Of a stretch of DNA of 64,000 nucleotides, positions 26,804 through 34,783 are shown one piece after another. The notes under the pieces are model-generated. The model ran no database searches. It was not told the origin of the DNA and worked only from the letters and a program-made list of their open reading frames with translations. The translations under genes and the position numbers were made by a program. This DNA is from Lachnoclostridium sp. An76 (lineage in GTDB: Bacteria > Bacillota > Clostridia > Lachnospirales > Lachnospiraceae), in NCBI RefSeq assembly GCF_002161355.1, contig NZ_NFHL01000007.1, positions 62,001 to 126,000 on the forward strand, written 5' to 3'. How positions within the stretch are numbered: the first letter of the stretch is position 1; each line of letters starts with the position of its first letter.

Positions 26804-27964
26804 ATGAAGTTTAAAAAACAGGTTTTCGGGTTCATGGATATGCTCCGGTTTAAAAAACTGGTTCCCAACCGAAGGGAAGCGCTCGCATCAGGACCGGATA
26901 CGCCTCTGCCGAAAGTGTATCGCACGAACCAGCAGGCAGAGAGGCTCCACCCGGGATATATGGAGGTGGAGCTGACAAAGATCCGTCCTCTCGCAGCCGG
27001 AATGAGAGAATTTACATTCCGCCGTGTGGACAGCAGCGCGTTCCCGTTTTTCCGTGCAGGACAGTATGTATCTCTTCAGGCAAAGATCGGGGATTCTCTT
27101 GCCAGCCGCCCATATTCTATCGTATCCTCGCCCAGGGACGCCCTTGCAGGCAGACTGGTCCTGGGGATAGAGGACGCAGGATTTTTCTCCTCCTACATGT
27201 GTTCCCAGGCAAAGGAAGGCGACCGTTTTCATATGACAGAACCAGCGGGAGAGTTCCACTATGAGACGTTAAGGGACAGCAGAAAGATCGTCTGCATTGC
27301 GGGCGGCAGCGGCATCACTCCGTTTATGAGCATGGCGTCCGCTATGCTGGATGGGACGGAAGATTATGAGATGACCCTGTTTTACGGCGCAAAGGACCGG
27401 CAGCATATCCCGTACCATGAAGAACTTACTGCTATGGCTGAAAAAGGGCTGAAGGTCATTTATGTATTGAGCGACGAACAGGCAGAGGGGTATGAGAGCG
27501 GATTCATCACAAGGGCACTTCTGGAAAAATATGCAGATCTGCGCAGCGCTACCTTCTTCCTCTGCGGTCCGTCAGCCATGTATCAGTTTGTACAGGAAGA
27601 ATTGAAACCGCTGGGGCTTCCCATAAAAGCAGTCCGCAAGGACGCTGGAAGCTGTACGGATCTGGAGATCAGCGATCCGGGGACGTTCAGTCTGACAGTG
27701 AGGATGAGGGATAACGTATTTGAGATCAAAGCAAGAGAAAATGAGACCCTTCTTACCGCAATGGAGCGCGCAGGGCTGAACGCGCCGAATAAATGCCGCG
27801 CAGGCGGTTGCGGATTCTGCCACAGCAAATGGATCAAAGGAGAATTCGTGATCGCAGAAGACAGGGACGGAAGGCGCGAGGCTGATAAAAAGTTCGGGTT
27901 TATACATCCGTGCGTCACATATCCTGCGGGAGATATGGAGATAGAGGTACCTGTAGCGTATTAA
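26804..27964 (+). CDS. Ferredoxin reductase-like flavoprotein with C-terminal 2Fe-2S domain
   Basis: A 386-residue electron-transfer protein. Residues about 50-150 form the FAD-binding domain (RPYSIVSSP). Residues 155-285 form the NAD(P)-binding domain (CIAGGSGITPFMSM and FFLCGPSAMYQFV). Residues 295-386 are a plant-type ferredoxin with cysteines in CRAGGCGFC and HPCVTYP. It would move electrons from NAD(P)H through FAD to the iron-sulfur cluster and likely to the CrtI-like partner. GGAGGGAAG, at the 3' end of the previous gene, is its ribosome binding site. Confidence 0.88.
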   Translation: MKFKKQVFGFMDMLRFKKLVPNRREALASGPDTPLPKVYRTNQQAERLHPGYMEVELTKIRPLAAGMREFTFRRVDSSAFPFFRAGQYVSLQAKIGDSLASRPYSIVSSPRDALAGRLVLGIEDAGFFSSYMCSQAKEGDRFHMTEPAGEFHYETLRDSRKIVCIAGGSGITPFMSMASAMLDGTEDYEMTLFYGAKDRQHIPYHEELTAMAEKGLKVIYVLSDEQAEGYESGFITRALLEKYADLRSATFFLCGPSAMYQFVQEELKPLGLPIKAVRKDAGSCTDLEISDPGTFSLTVRMRDNVFEIKARENETLLTAMERAGLNAPNKCRAGGCGFCHSKWIKGEFVIAEDRDGRREADKKFGFIHPCVTYPAGDMEIEVPVAY

Positions 27965-28005
27965 ATCTGTCTTTGCGGGGGCGCTGCTGTCAGAGTAAAA
28001 CGTCC

Positions 28006-28278
28006 GAAAACAGTGAAGCGCGGTTATAGAAGACGTATTCAGCACGGGTGTGTGGGTGGCTTCGGCTCCGGGGCTCCGTGGCAGCAAAAACTAAGAAATC
28101 CGGGACTATGCTAAAGGCAGAAAGCAGCAGGGAGCAACTCGCCTTTGGCTCAGACAAGCCCCCTGCTGCTTTCAACGCATAGTTCCGGATTTCAAGTTTT
28201 TTCAAGCCCCTCCGCAGTCACCTCAGTCACCCACACACCCGTGCTGAAGGGTTTTCGAAAAGGCGCTTCGCTGTTTTC
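28006..28278. repeat. 273-bp imperfect palindrome
   Basis: Four blocks pair in order. GAAAACAGTGAAGCGC (28006-28021) pairs with 28263-28278. The 21-bp block 28038-28058 (core CAGCACGGGTGTGTGGG) pairs perfectly with 28228-28248. GAAATCCGGGACTATGC (28095-28111) pairs with 28177-28193. AAAGCAGCAGGG (28121-28132) pairs with 28161-28172. The loop is 28133-28160. No convincing gene is inside. Confidence 0.8.
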
Positions 28279-28618
28279 TGGTTTACTCAAGCCGGAAGTC
28301 CCCCGACAAATGCAGCATTTCAAAACGCGGCGAGAAGGGAACTTTCCCGACAAAAGATAAAACTACTCTGGTCGGGAGAAACTTACAGCGAAGAGGATTT
28401 CCCAGCCAAAAGATAACCTTCCCCCAGCCGGCAGAATTCTATCACAAGAGAGGCACAGCTTGCTGGGCCAAATCGAACGGCTAATCCCCTCCCGGAAGTC
28501 CGCGGTCCCTTCCGATTAATAAATCTTCCTGTTTCGCCACAGAAGCTCCCCTTTCATCCAACTTTCGAAATCCTGCATTTGCCTGCGGGGACCTTCCGAT
28601 CGGATGAACCCAGAAAAC
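28273..28618. repeat. Second, decayed inverted repeat plus short direct repeats, no gene
   Basis: The left arm 28273-28327 (GTTTTCTGG..CGGAAG..TCCCC..CAAATGCAGCATTTC) matches the reverse complement of 28564-28618 with scattered mismatches. Between them TTTCCCGACAAAAGATAA (about 28343-28360) and TTTCCCAGCCAAAAGATAA (about 28398-28417) are direct repeats. The arms share the peptide-like motif PRxQMQxF when translated outward. 28619-28755 shows nothing further. No coding gene is supported in 27965-28755. Confidence 0.6.
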
Positions 28619-28755
28619 CGGCCCCTTTTACGTCTTTCCCGGATTACGGAACCGGAACCCAAGCCATATCCCCGTCCGCCGCGAAAACGTCCTGCAACAA
28701 ACCGACGGTTTTCGGACGTCATATTCACAAGGAAGGCGCCCCCACAAATACAGAT

Positions 28756-29406
28756 TTAAACCCCTCTTTTGAAGAGCCAGAACGAATACCCTGCCGGAAC
28801 CAGAGTGCACAGCAGGATGACCCCAAGCATTATGACGATCCCCGCGGTTTCTCCGAGAAATGGAGAAAGAAAACCGCTGACCGCGATCAGGATCCCGCCC
28901 ACTATGAAAAGCTTCCCGCCGAGGCGGTGTGTCCGGTTCCAGTTCTCAGCGCTGTTCAGTGTCCAGGGGAGTTTAATGCCCACGGTATAGTTCTGCTGGA
29001 GTTTGGGCATGTAATTCCCAAGCATGATACACAGGACTCCCACTAATATAGAGATGATAAGGCTGATATCTATATCTGATCCCAGGGCAGCCATGTAGGT
29101 AAAACCATTGGCCACGAAGGAGACGACAGGTACGATCCAAAATACCAGGGTCAGCGGCTTTTTGTGGATGTTTTTTCTCTTAGGGTCATTGAGCATGATG
29201 CAGACAGAAAAAAGATGGATGGCTGCGAGTATACAGGGCAGCCCGAATACGGCGAAAGCCTTGTTTGACCAGCCGTCTGCCTGACCGTCCGCTCCCCAGT
29301 GGGTAGCGATGCTGTCGGGAAGCTTTTCCCAGAGGATGACCCCGAGGAGGATCGGGAGCAGTGTAACCAGCGTGGTGATGATGATTGTTTTTTTATAGTT
29401 TTTCAT
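28756..29406 (-). CDS. sdpI: SdpI family membrane protein
   Basis: A 216-residue protein with six predicted membrane segments. The N-terminal DUF1648-type segment contains LPDSIATHWGADGQADGW, and the C-terminal SdpI domain contains GNYMPKLQQNYTVGIKLPWTL and ENWNRTHRLGGKLF. In Bacillus, SdpI gives immunity to the SDP toxin and signals to SdpR; no SDP toxin gene is visible here, so the role may be general envelope signalling. It follows sdpR after 3 bases. Confidence 0.88.
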   Translation of the reverse strand: MKNYKKTIIITTLVTLLPILLGVILWEKLPDSIATHWGADGQADGWSNKAFAVFGLPCILAAIHLFSVCIMLNDPKRKNIHKKPLTLVFWIVPVVSFVANGFTYMAALGSDIDISLIISILVGVLCIMLGNYMPKLQQNYTVGIKLPWTLNSAENWNRTHRLGGKLFIVGGILIAVSGFLSPFLGETAGIVIMLGVILLCTLVPAGYSFWLFKRGV

Positions 29407-29409
29407 AAA

Positions 29410-29676
29410 TCAGGTCTCTCCTTTCAGCTCTGACAGCCACATCATGATTTCTTCCAGGACCGTCAGATTCAGCTCATAAAAAACAAAATTTTTTTCCCGT
29501 GTCTCACGGATCAGGTCTGCCTGCTTCAGGATTTTCAGATGGTAGGATACAGTAGCCTGGGTCATGTCGAAATGCCCTGCGATCTTTCCGGCTGAGAGCC
29601 TGCCGTCCTTCAGCAGTTCCAGTATCTGCCGTCTTACGGGATCTGATAATGCTTTAAAAGTCTCCGCAAAGCTCAA
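29410..29676 (-). CDS. sdpR: ArsR/SdpR family autorepressor
   Basis: An 88-residue winged helix-turn-helix protein: FKALSDPVRRQILELLKDGRLSAGKIAGHFDMTQATVSYHLKILK is the ArsR fold (positions 8-52). It lacks the metal-binding cysteine pair, as in SdpR. The start is TTG at 29676 after AGAGGTGAT, and no in-frame ATG fits. Its promoter is bracketed by two strong palindromes, which fits autorepression relieved by SdpI. Confidence 0.88.
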   Translation of the reverse strand: MSFAETFKALSDPVRRQILELLKDGRLSAGKIAGHFDMTQATVSYHLKILKQADLIRETREKNFVFYELNLTVLEEIMMWLSELKGET

Positions 29677-29710
29677 CAGATCACCTCTTTCTTTGATGAT
29701 GAGTTATAAA

Positions 29711-29793
29711 AGTATTTAGAAATATTTCTAAATACTATATACATCGGAGAAAAAGAAAAGTCAACAAGTATTTAGAAAAATTTCTAAATACTT
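29711..29793 (-). promoter_or_regulatory. sdpRI promoter with twin palindromic operators
   Basis: Two palindromes share the half-site AGTATTTAGAAA: 29711-29736 (perfect, 26 bp, centre TA) and 29766-29793 (28 bp, centre AA). Their centres are 56 bp apart. Between them on the minus strand TTGACT, a 17-bp spacer and TATATA form the promoter, so one site lies upstream of -35 and the other just after -10. Confidence 0.8.
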
Positions 29794-29955
29794 GAAGCCT
29801 GATAAAAACAAGGTCTGGAAAAGCTGTGATCGTTATCGTACCGGGAAGCAGATGCGTTCCCTGCACTGGCTTGCGCATAAAAAAGAATGATGATAACATA
29901 TGTCCTGGAAATTACTGCAAGACGGATAAAGCAGGAGAGAATGTAAGGAGAAGAA

Positions 29956-30450
29956 ATGATAAAAGTTGTTTTTTTTGACGTCCCGGTTCTTCTGGTGGAG
30001 AAGGACAGAATGTATATCAATTTCGTGAACAAAGAGGTTGAAAAGGCGCAGAGAGAGATTTCCTCAGACGTACCAGACACAGGAGAATACGGCGGGGGCG
30101 AGATCTATCAGGCAATTGCTTATGTGGAGAAAGAGAAAGAAGGCGAACTGAAAAGTATCCTGCCGGACTGCAGGATCACGCGGTGGAATGACAGGGCAGT
30201 GGATATTATTTCCCGCGGGGGCGGAAAAGTGGTGGGAATAAAGCAGTACTTAGAGAGAAACAACATCCTGCCCCGGGAGACCATGGCATTCGGAGACGGA
30301 GAAAACGATATAGAAATGCTGGAGGCTGCCGGCATTGGTATCGCAATGGGAAATGCGGATGACATAGTGAAAAAAAGTGCGGACTATGTCACTGACAGCG
30401 TGGACAATGACGGGATCGGGAAAGCGTTGAGGTATTTTCAGATTATCTGA
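29956..30450 (+). pseudogene. Cof-type HAD hydrolase with internal deletion (motif I broken, cap lost)
   Basis: 164 residues against about 250-270 for the family. The first nine residues, MIKVVFFDV, are a normal HAD start. They run directly into PVLLVEKDRMYINFVN, which belongs to the middle of the cap domain. The second aspartate of DxDGT is therefore missing, as are about 90-100 residues. The C-terminal part is intact: RGGGKVVGI with its lysine, and AFGDGENDIEML. The ribosome binding site AAGGAG and the stop are normal, so the gene is probably transcribed but catalytically dead. The junction is at about 29982. Confidence 0.75.
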
Positions 30451-30460
30451 CTGATCTGGA

Positions 30461-30506
30461 TTGACAAATCATAGTGGTTGTGCATACAATAGTTGCATAT
30501 ACAACT
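30461..30506 (+). promoter_or_regulatory. Promoter and tandem operators of the ABC exporter / marR operon
   Basis: TTGACA (30461-30466), an 18-bp spacer and TACAAT (30485-30490). Two palindrome-like sites overlap it: TTGTGCATACAA (30478-30489) and AGTTGCATATACAACT (30491-30506), centres 15 bp apart. They are likely sites for the MarR regulator encoded at the operon's end. Confidence 0.65.
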
Positions 30507-30601
30507 GTTGTGCGGCAGTAAGATATTTCTATTCTGGGCGAGGCTGTCTGCGGCACCCTGCCTCTTACTGCCCTCAGATTTATGAAAGGTGTGTGCTCAC
30601 T

Positions 30602-32329
30602 ATGATACGGCGGATCTTTTCTTATTCCGGGAAATATAAAAAATATCTGGTCTTTGCGGCTCTGTGCATTACTGCGGAGTCGCTTTTTGAGCTTCTGATC
30701 CCTCTGATCATGGCAAATATCGTGGATATCGGCGTCGCAGAAGGGGACCGCGGATATATTTTCCAGCAGGGCGCCTGGATGCTCGTGTGCGCGGGTCTTG
30801 CCCTTCTCCTCGGGATCGGGAGCGCGAAGTTCTCTGCCATTGCGGGCCAGGGGCTGGGCGCGAACTTAAGAGAAGCGGAATATGCGAAATTCCAGCAGTT
30901 TTCTTTTGCCAATGTGGACCACTTCCAGATCTCTTCCCTTGTGACAAGGATGACCAGTGATGTGACTAATATTCAGAACAGTATCTCCGGCGGGCTGCGC
31001 CCGGCGTGCAGGGGGCCTGTCATGCTGGTGGCGGCCACGGCGGTGGCCTTTTCGATCAATGCCAGACTGGCGGTCGTGTTTCTTGTGGCGCTGCCGACGC
31101 TTGGGATCTGTCTGTACCTGATCATAAAAAATGTGCGTCCCCTGTACGCGAAGATGCAGGGAGCCATCGACCTGGTGAACCGGATCATCCAGGAGAACCT
31201 GACAGCGGTCCGGGTAGTCAAGGCTTATGTAAGAGGAGAGTATGAGATCCAAAAGTTCGGGGAGGTAAACACGAATCTCCAGACCCAGTCTGAGCGGGCG
31301 TTTAAGCTCGCCATGACGAATATGGCGGCGATGCAGTTCGTCATGTACGGCACGATCATCAGCATCCTCTGGTTCGGCGGGGGCATGATCCGCGTGGGGA
31401 CCATGCAGGTGGGAGAGTTGACCGGATTTTTAAGCTATGTGCTCCAGATCCTGAATTCCCTGATGATGATCTCCAATATTTTCCTCATGCTCACGCGCTC
31501 CCTTGCGTCCGGGAAGAGGATCATCGAAGTGCTGGATGAAGAGATCGACATCAAAGAAGACAAGGCGCAGGATATCGAGGTCACCAGGGGCGAGATCGAG
31601 TTCAGGCATGTCTACTTTAAATATAAGAAGGAAGCGGCGGAATATGTGCTCTCGGATATCAGCCTGCACATCCGGGCGGGCCAGACCGTGGGGATCGTCG
31701 GCCAGACAGGGTCCGCGAAGACAACTCTTGTCCAGCTCATACCGCGGCTTTATGATATCTCTGCCGGAGAGCTGCTCATCGACGGACAGCCGGTGGAGCG
31801 GTATCCGCTGAAACATCTGCGTGACGCGGTGGCGGTGGTCCTCCAGAAAAATACGCTCTTTTCCGGGACGCTGATGGAAAACCTGCTGTGGGGAGACAGC
31901 GCCGCTTCCCGGGAAGAGGTAGAGGAAGCCTGCCGGATCGCCGGGGCGGACGAATTTATCGGGCGTCTGGAGAAAGGGTATGATACGGAGATGGGCCAGG
32001 GCGGAGTGAATGTGTCCGGCGGGCAGAAGCAGCGTCTCTGCATCGCTCGGGCGATCCTGAAGAAACCGAAGGTGCTGATCCTGGACGATTCCACGAGCGC
32101 GGTGGATACTGCCACAGAGGCGCGGATAAGGGAGCAGCTCGCGCAGAAGCTGCCGGATATGACGAAGATCATCATCGCCCAGAGGATTTCCTCCGTGCGG
32201 CACGCGGACCAGATCGTGGTGCTGGACGACGGGAAGATCCGGGGCATCGGCACCCACGAGGAACTGCTGGCTGGCAATAAGATCTATCAGGAGATCTATG
32301 ATTCCCAGAAGGAAGGAGCGGATCTGTAA
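30602..32329 (+). CDS. Heterodimeric ABC exporter subunit, degenerate-site half
   Basis: A 575-residue half-transporter: six membrane helices (residues 1-310) and an ATPase domain (about 335-575). Walker A is GQTGSAKTT and the signature NVSGGQKQR. The Walker B glutamate is replaced by aspartate (LILDDSTSAVD), and the switch histidine by glutamine (IIAQRISSV). These changes mark the non-catalytic site of BmrC/LmrC-type partners. The ATG at 30602 is the best start, though AAAGG is rather distant. The stop overlaps the next gene as TAATG, so the two halves are co-translated. Confidence 0.9.
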   Translation: MIRRIFSYSGKYKKYLVFAALCITAESLFELLIPLIMANIVDIGVAEGDRGYIFQQGAWMLVCAGLALLLGIGSAKFSAIAGQGLGANLREAEYAKFQQFSFANVDHFQISSLVTRMTSDVTNIQNSISGGLRPACRGPVMLVAATAVAFSINARLAVVFLVALPTLGICLYLIIKNVRPLYAKMQGAIDLVNRIIQENLTAVRVVKAYVRGEYEIQKFGEVNTNLQTQSERAFKLAMTNMAAMQFVMYGTIISILWFGGGMIRVGTMQVGELTGFLSYVLQILNSLMMISNIFLMLTRSLASGKRIIEVLDEEIDIKEDKAQDIEVTRGEIEFRHVYFKYKKEAAEYVLSDISLHIRAGQTVGIVGQTGSAKTTLVQLIPRLYDISAGELLIDGQPVERYPLKHLRDAVAVVLQKNTLFSGTLMENLLWGDSAASREEVEEACRIAGADEFIGRLEKGYDTEMGQGGVNVSGGQKQRLCIARAILKKPKVLILDDSTSAVDTATEARIREQLAQKLPDMTKIIIAQRISSVRHADQIVVLDDGKIRGIGTHEELLAGNKIYQEIYDSQKEGADL

Positions 32330-34161
32330 TGGCCAGATATACCGGATATAAACGCCCGAAAAATACTAAGAAAGCGCTCGGGGAATTATTTCACTACATG
32401 GGGTATCACAAGTGGCTCCTGCTTCTTGTGGCGGTGCTCGTGTTTATAAGCACAGGGGCAAACGTGGCGGGCACGTACCTTCTGAAACCTGTGATCAATC
32501 AGTTTATCCTGCCCGGGGATATCAGAGGGCTCATCTATGCTCTCGTCGGAATGGGGATCATGTACCTGTGCGGCGCGCTGTCTACTTTCGGATATAACAG
32601 GCTGATGGTAAAGACTTCCCAGAAGGTGGTGGCAGATATCCGCCGGGATCTCTTTGCCCATGTGCAGAAGCTGCCGTTAAAGTATTTTGACGCCCATACG
32701 CACGGAGAGCTGATGAGCCGGTTTACCAATGACGTGGATACCGTGCAGGAGGCGCTCAACAACAGTTTCACCATGGTGATCCAGAGCTCGCTGACTCTGA
32801 CAGGCACTGTGGTCATGCTCCTCGTGCTCAACGTCAATATGTCTCTGATCGTGATCGTGTTCCTGTGTATCATGTTCTTTTTCATTAAATGGAACGGGAG
32901 ACGGAGCAAAGAGTATTATGACAGGCAGCAGGCGTTCCTTGCGGATATCAATGGCTTTGTGGAAGAGATGGCTGCTGGGCAGAAGGTGGAGAAAGTCTTT
33001 AACCACGAAGAAGAGGACATGAAAGTATTCCGGGAGAAAAACGAGGCGCTGCGGCGGGCGTCCACTAAGGCTCTCGGGTACTCCGGGATGATGGTGCCGA
33101 GCATTGTGTCCCTGTCGTACGCAAACTATGCGGTGTCCGCCTGCGCAGGCGGGCTGCTGGCCATTGCGGGGATGATGGACCTGGGAAGCCTTGCCGCTTA
33201 CCTTGTCTATGTGCGGCAGAGCGCGATGCCGCTGAACCAGTTCACGCAGCAGGTGAACTTCATCCTGTCCGCCCTGGCAGGGGCTGAGAGGATTTTTGAG
33301 ATGATGCACGAGGAGCCGGAGATCGATGAAGGGAAGGTGCGACTTGTCCGCACGGAGAAAACAGGAGAAAACGGCAGGATCGGGTACGCGTATGCATGGC
33401 AGGACGAGAGGGGGAAGATGACTCCGTTAAAGGGGGACGTGAGGTTTGAAAATGTGACCTTTGGCTATGTGCCGGATCAGAAGGTGCTGGACGGGATCAG
33501 CCTGTATGCAAAGCCCGGCCAGAAGATCGCGTTTGTGGGCTCTACCGGAGCAGGGAAGACAACGATCATCAACCTGATCAACCGGTTTTATGAGATCCAG
33601 GGCGGGCGGATCCTCTATGACGGGATCGACATCAGGGATATCCGGAAGGATGACCTGAGGCGTTCCCTTGCCATGGTCATACAGGACACCCATCTGTTTA
33701 CCGGTACGATCACTGACAATATCCGCTATGGGAATCTGTCGGCCACGGACGAAGAGGTGGCAGAGGCGGCGAGGCTTGCCAATGCGGATTCCTTTATCCG
33801 CAGGCTCCCGGACGGTTACCGGACCATGCTTTACAGCGACGGGAGCAATCTCTCCCAGGGGCAGAGGCAGCTTCTCGCAATTGCAAGGGCAGCGGTGGCG
33901 CATCCGCCGGTGCTCATCCTGGATGAGGCGACATCCTCTATCGATACGAGGACAGAGCGGCTGATCGAGAAGGGCATGGATGCGATCATGGAAGGCAGGA
34001 CCGTGTTCGTGATCGCGCACAGGCTTTCGACAGTCCGCAATTCCAAAGCGATCATGGTACTGGAGCACGGGATGATCATCGAGAGAGGAGACCACGAGGA
34101 GCTGCTGGAACAGAAGGGACGGTATTACCAGCTCTATACAGGAATGTACGAATTAGAATAG
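32329..34161 (+). CDS. Heterodimeric ABC exporter subunit, catalytic half
   Basis: A 610-residue half-transporter with six helices and a full ATPase: Walker A GSTGAGKTT, signature NLSQGQRQL, Walker B VLILDEATSSID and switch VIAHRLSTV. Together with the upstream subunit it forms an asymmetric multidrug-type exporter of the BmrCD/LmrCD class. A short extra segment after residue 340 (RTEKTGENGRIGYAYAWQDE) precedes the ATPase, common in this family. A MarR gene follows 12 bases after the stop. Confidence 0.92.
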   Translation: MARYTGYKRPKNTKKALGELFHYMGYHKWLLLLVAVLVFISTGANVAGTYLLKPVINQFILPGDIRGLIYALVGMGIMYLCGALSTFGYNRLMVKTSQKVVADIRRDLFAHVQKLPLKYFDAHTHGELMSRFTNDVDTVQEALNNSFTMVIQSSLTLTGTVVMLLVLNVNMSLIVIVFLCIMFFFIKWNGRRSKEYYDRQQAFLADINGFVEEMAAGQKVEKVFNHEEEDMKVFREKNEALRRASTKALGYSGMMVPSIVSLSYANYAVSACAGGLLAIAGMMDLGSLAAYLVYVRQSAMPLNQFTQQVNFILSALAGAERIFEMMHEEPEIDEGKVRLVRTEKTGENGRIGYAYAWQDERGKMTPLKGDVRFENVTFGYVPDQKVLDGISLYAKPGQKIAFVGSTGAGKTTIINLINRFYEIQGGRILYDGIDIRDIRKDDLRRSLAMVIQDTHLFTGTITDNIRYGNLSATDEEVAEAARLANADSFIRRLPDGYRTMLYSDGSNLSQGQRQLLAIARAAVAHPPVLILDEATSSIDTRTERLIEKGMDAIMEGRTVFVIAHRLSTVRNSKAIMVLEHGMIIERGDHEELLEQKGRYYQLYTGMYELE

Positions 34162-34173
34162 AAGGGATAGAAG

Positions 34174-34623
34174 ATGGGACAGCAGTTGAGGGAAATTTTA
34201 TTTCAGATCGAACTGATCAAGAGAAAGAGGGTGCAGGAATTCCTGCTGGGGATTAGTCTGACGCCCGGGCAGGGGCAGGCGAGGATCCTTGTATTTGTGG
34301 ACGCCCATCCGGCGGTCACCCAGAAGGAGATCGCGGACGCGTGCATGCTGGATGTGACGACCATGTCCAGGACGCTGGATAAACTGCAGAAACAGGGGCT
34401 GATCATAAGGGAGAGAGACCCGGACTGCAGGCGTTCCTGCCGGATCAGCCTGACAGAAGAGGGCAGGGAAAAGGCAGAGGCAGTGAGGATCGGATTTGCA
34501 GAGATCGAACAAATGATATGCAGCGGATTTCGCGAAGAAGAGATCAGACAACTGGCGGGTCAGCTTCTGAGGATCAAAGAAAACCTGCTAAGTGAAGGGG
34601 AAAGTGAACAGGAAAATGAATGA
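34174..34623 (+). CDS. MarR family transcriptional regulator
   Basis: A 149-residue winged-helix regulator. The recognition region is VTQKEIADACMLDVTTMSRT followed by LDKLQKQGLIIRERDPDCRR, with the wing DPDCRRSCRISLTEEG. Being the third gene of the exporter operon, it probably represses the operon through the palindromes at 30478-30506 and is relieved by an exported drug or metabolite. Confidence 0.87.
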   Translation: MGQQLREILFQIELIKRKRVQEFLLGISLTPGQGQARILVFVDAHPAVTQKEIADACMLDVTTMSRTLDKLQKQGLIIRERDPDCRRSCRISLTEEGREKAEAVRIGFAEIEQMICSGFREEEIRQLAGQLLRIKENLLSEGESEQENE

Positions 34624-34714
34624 AAAAATGAATGAATGAGGAAATGAAATTTCAAAAACAAATCCTTTTTCCCTGAAAATGCGTTGATAAAAAATAAAAT
34701 AATGCAGGAAAGGA

Positions 34715-34743
34715 TTGACGAACTGTCATAAATTATATACAAT
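34715..34743 (+). promoter_or_regulatory. Promoter of the aminotransferase gene
   Basis: TTGACG (34715-34720), a 17-bp spacer and TACAAT (34738-34743), about 40 bp before the start codon. Confidence 0.75.
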
Positions 34744-34783
34744 AGCAGACAGTGAGTAAAAAAGAAAGTGGAGGAGTCCTGCG

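Noticed and set aside
28145-28728. Short frames on both strands in the palindrome region
   Set aside because: No ribosome binding sites; their similarity comes from the inverted repeat itself.
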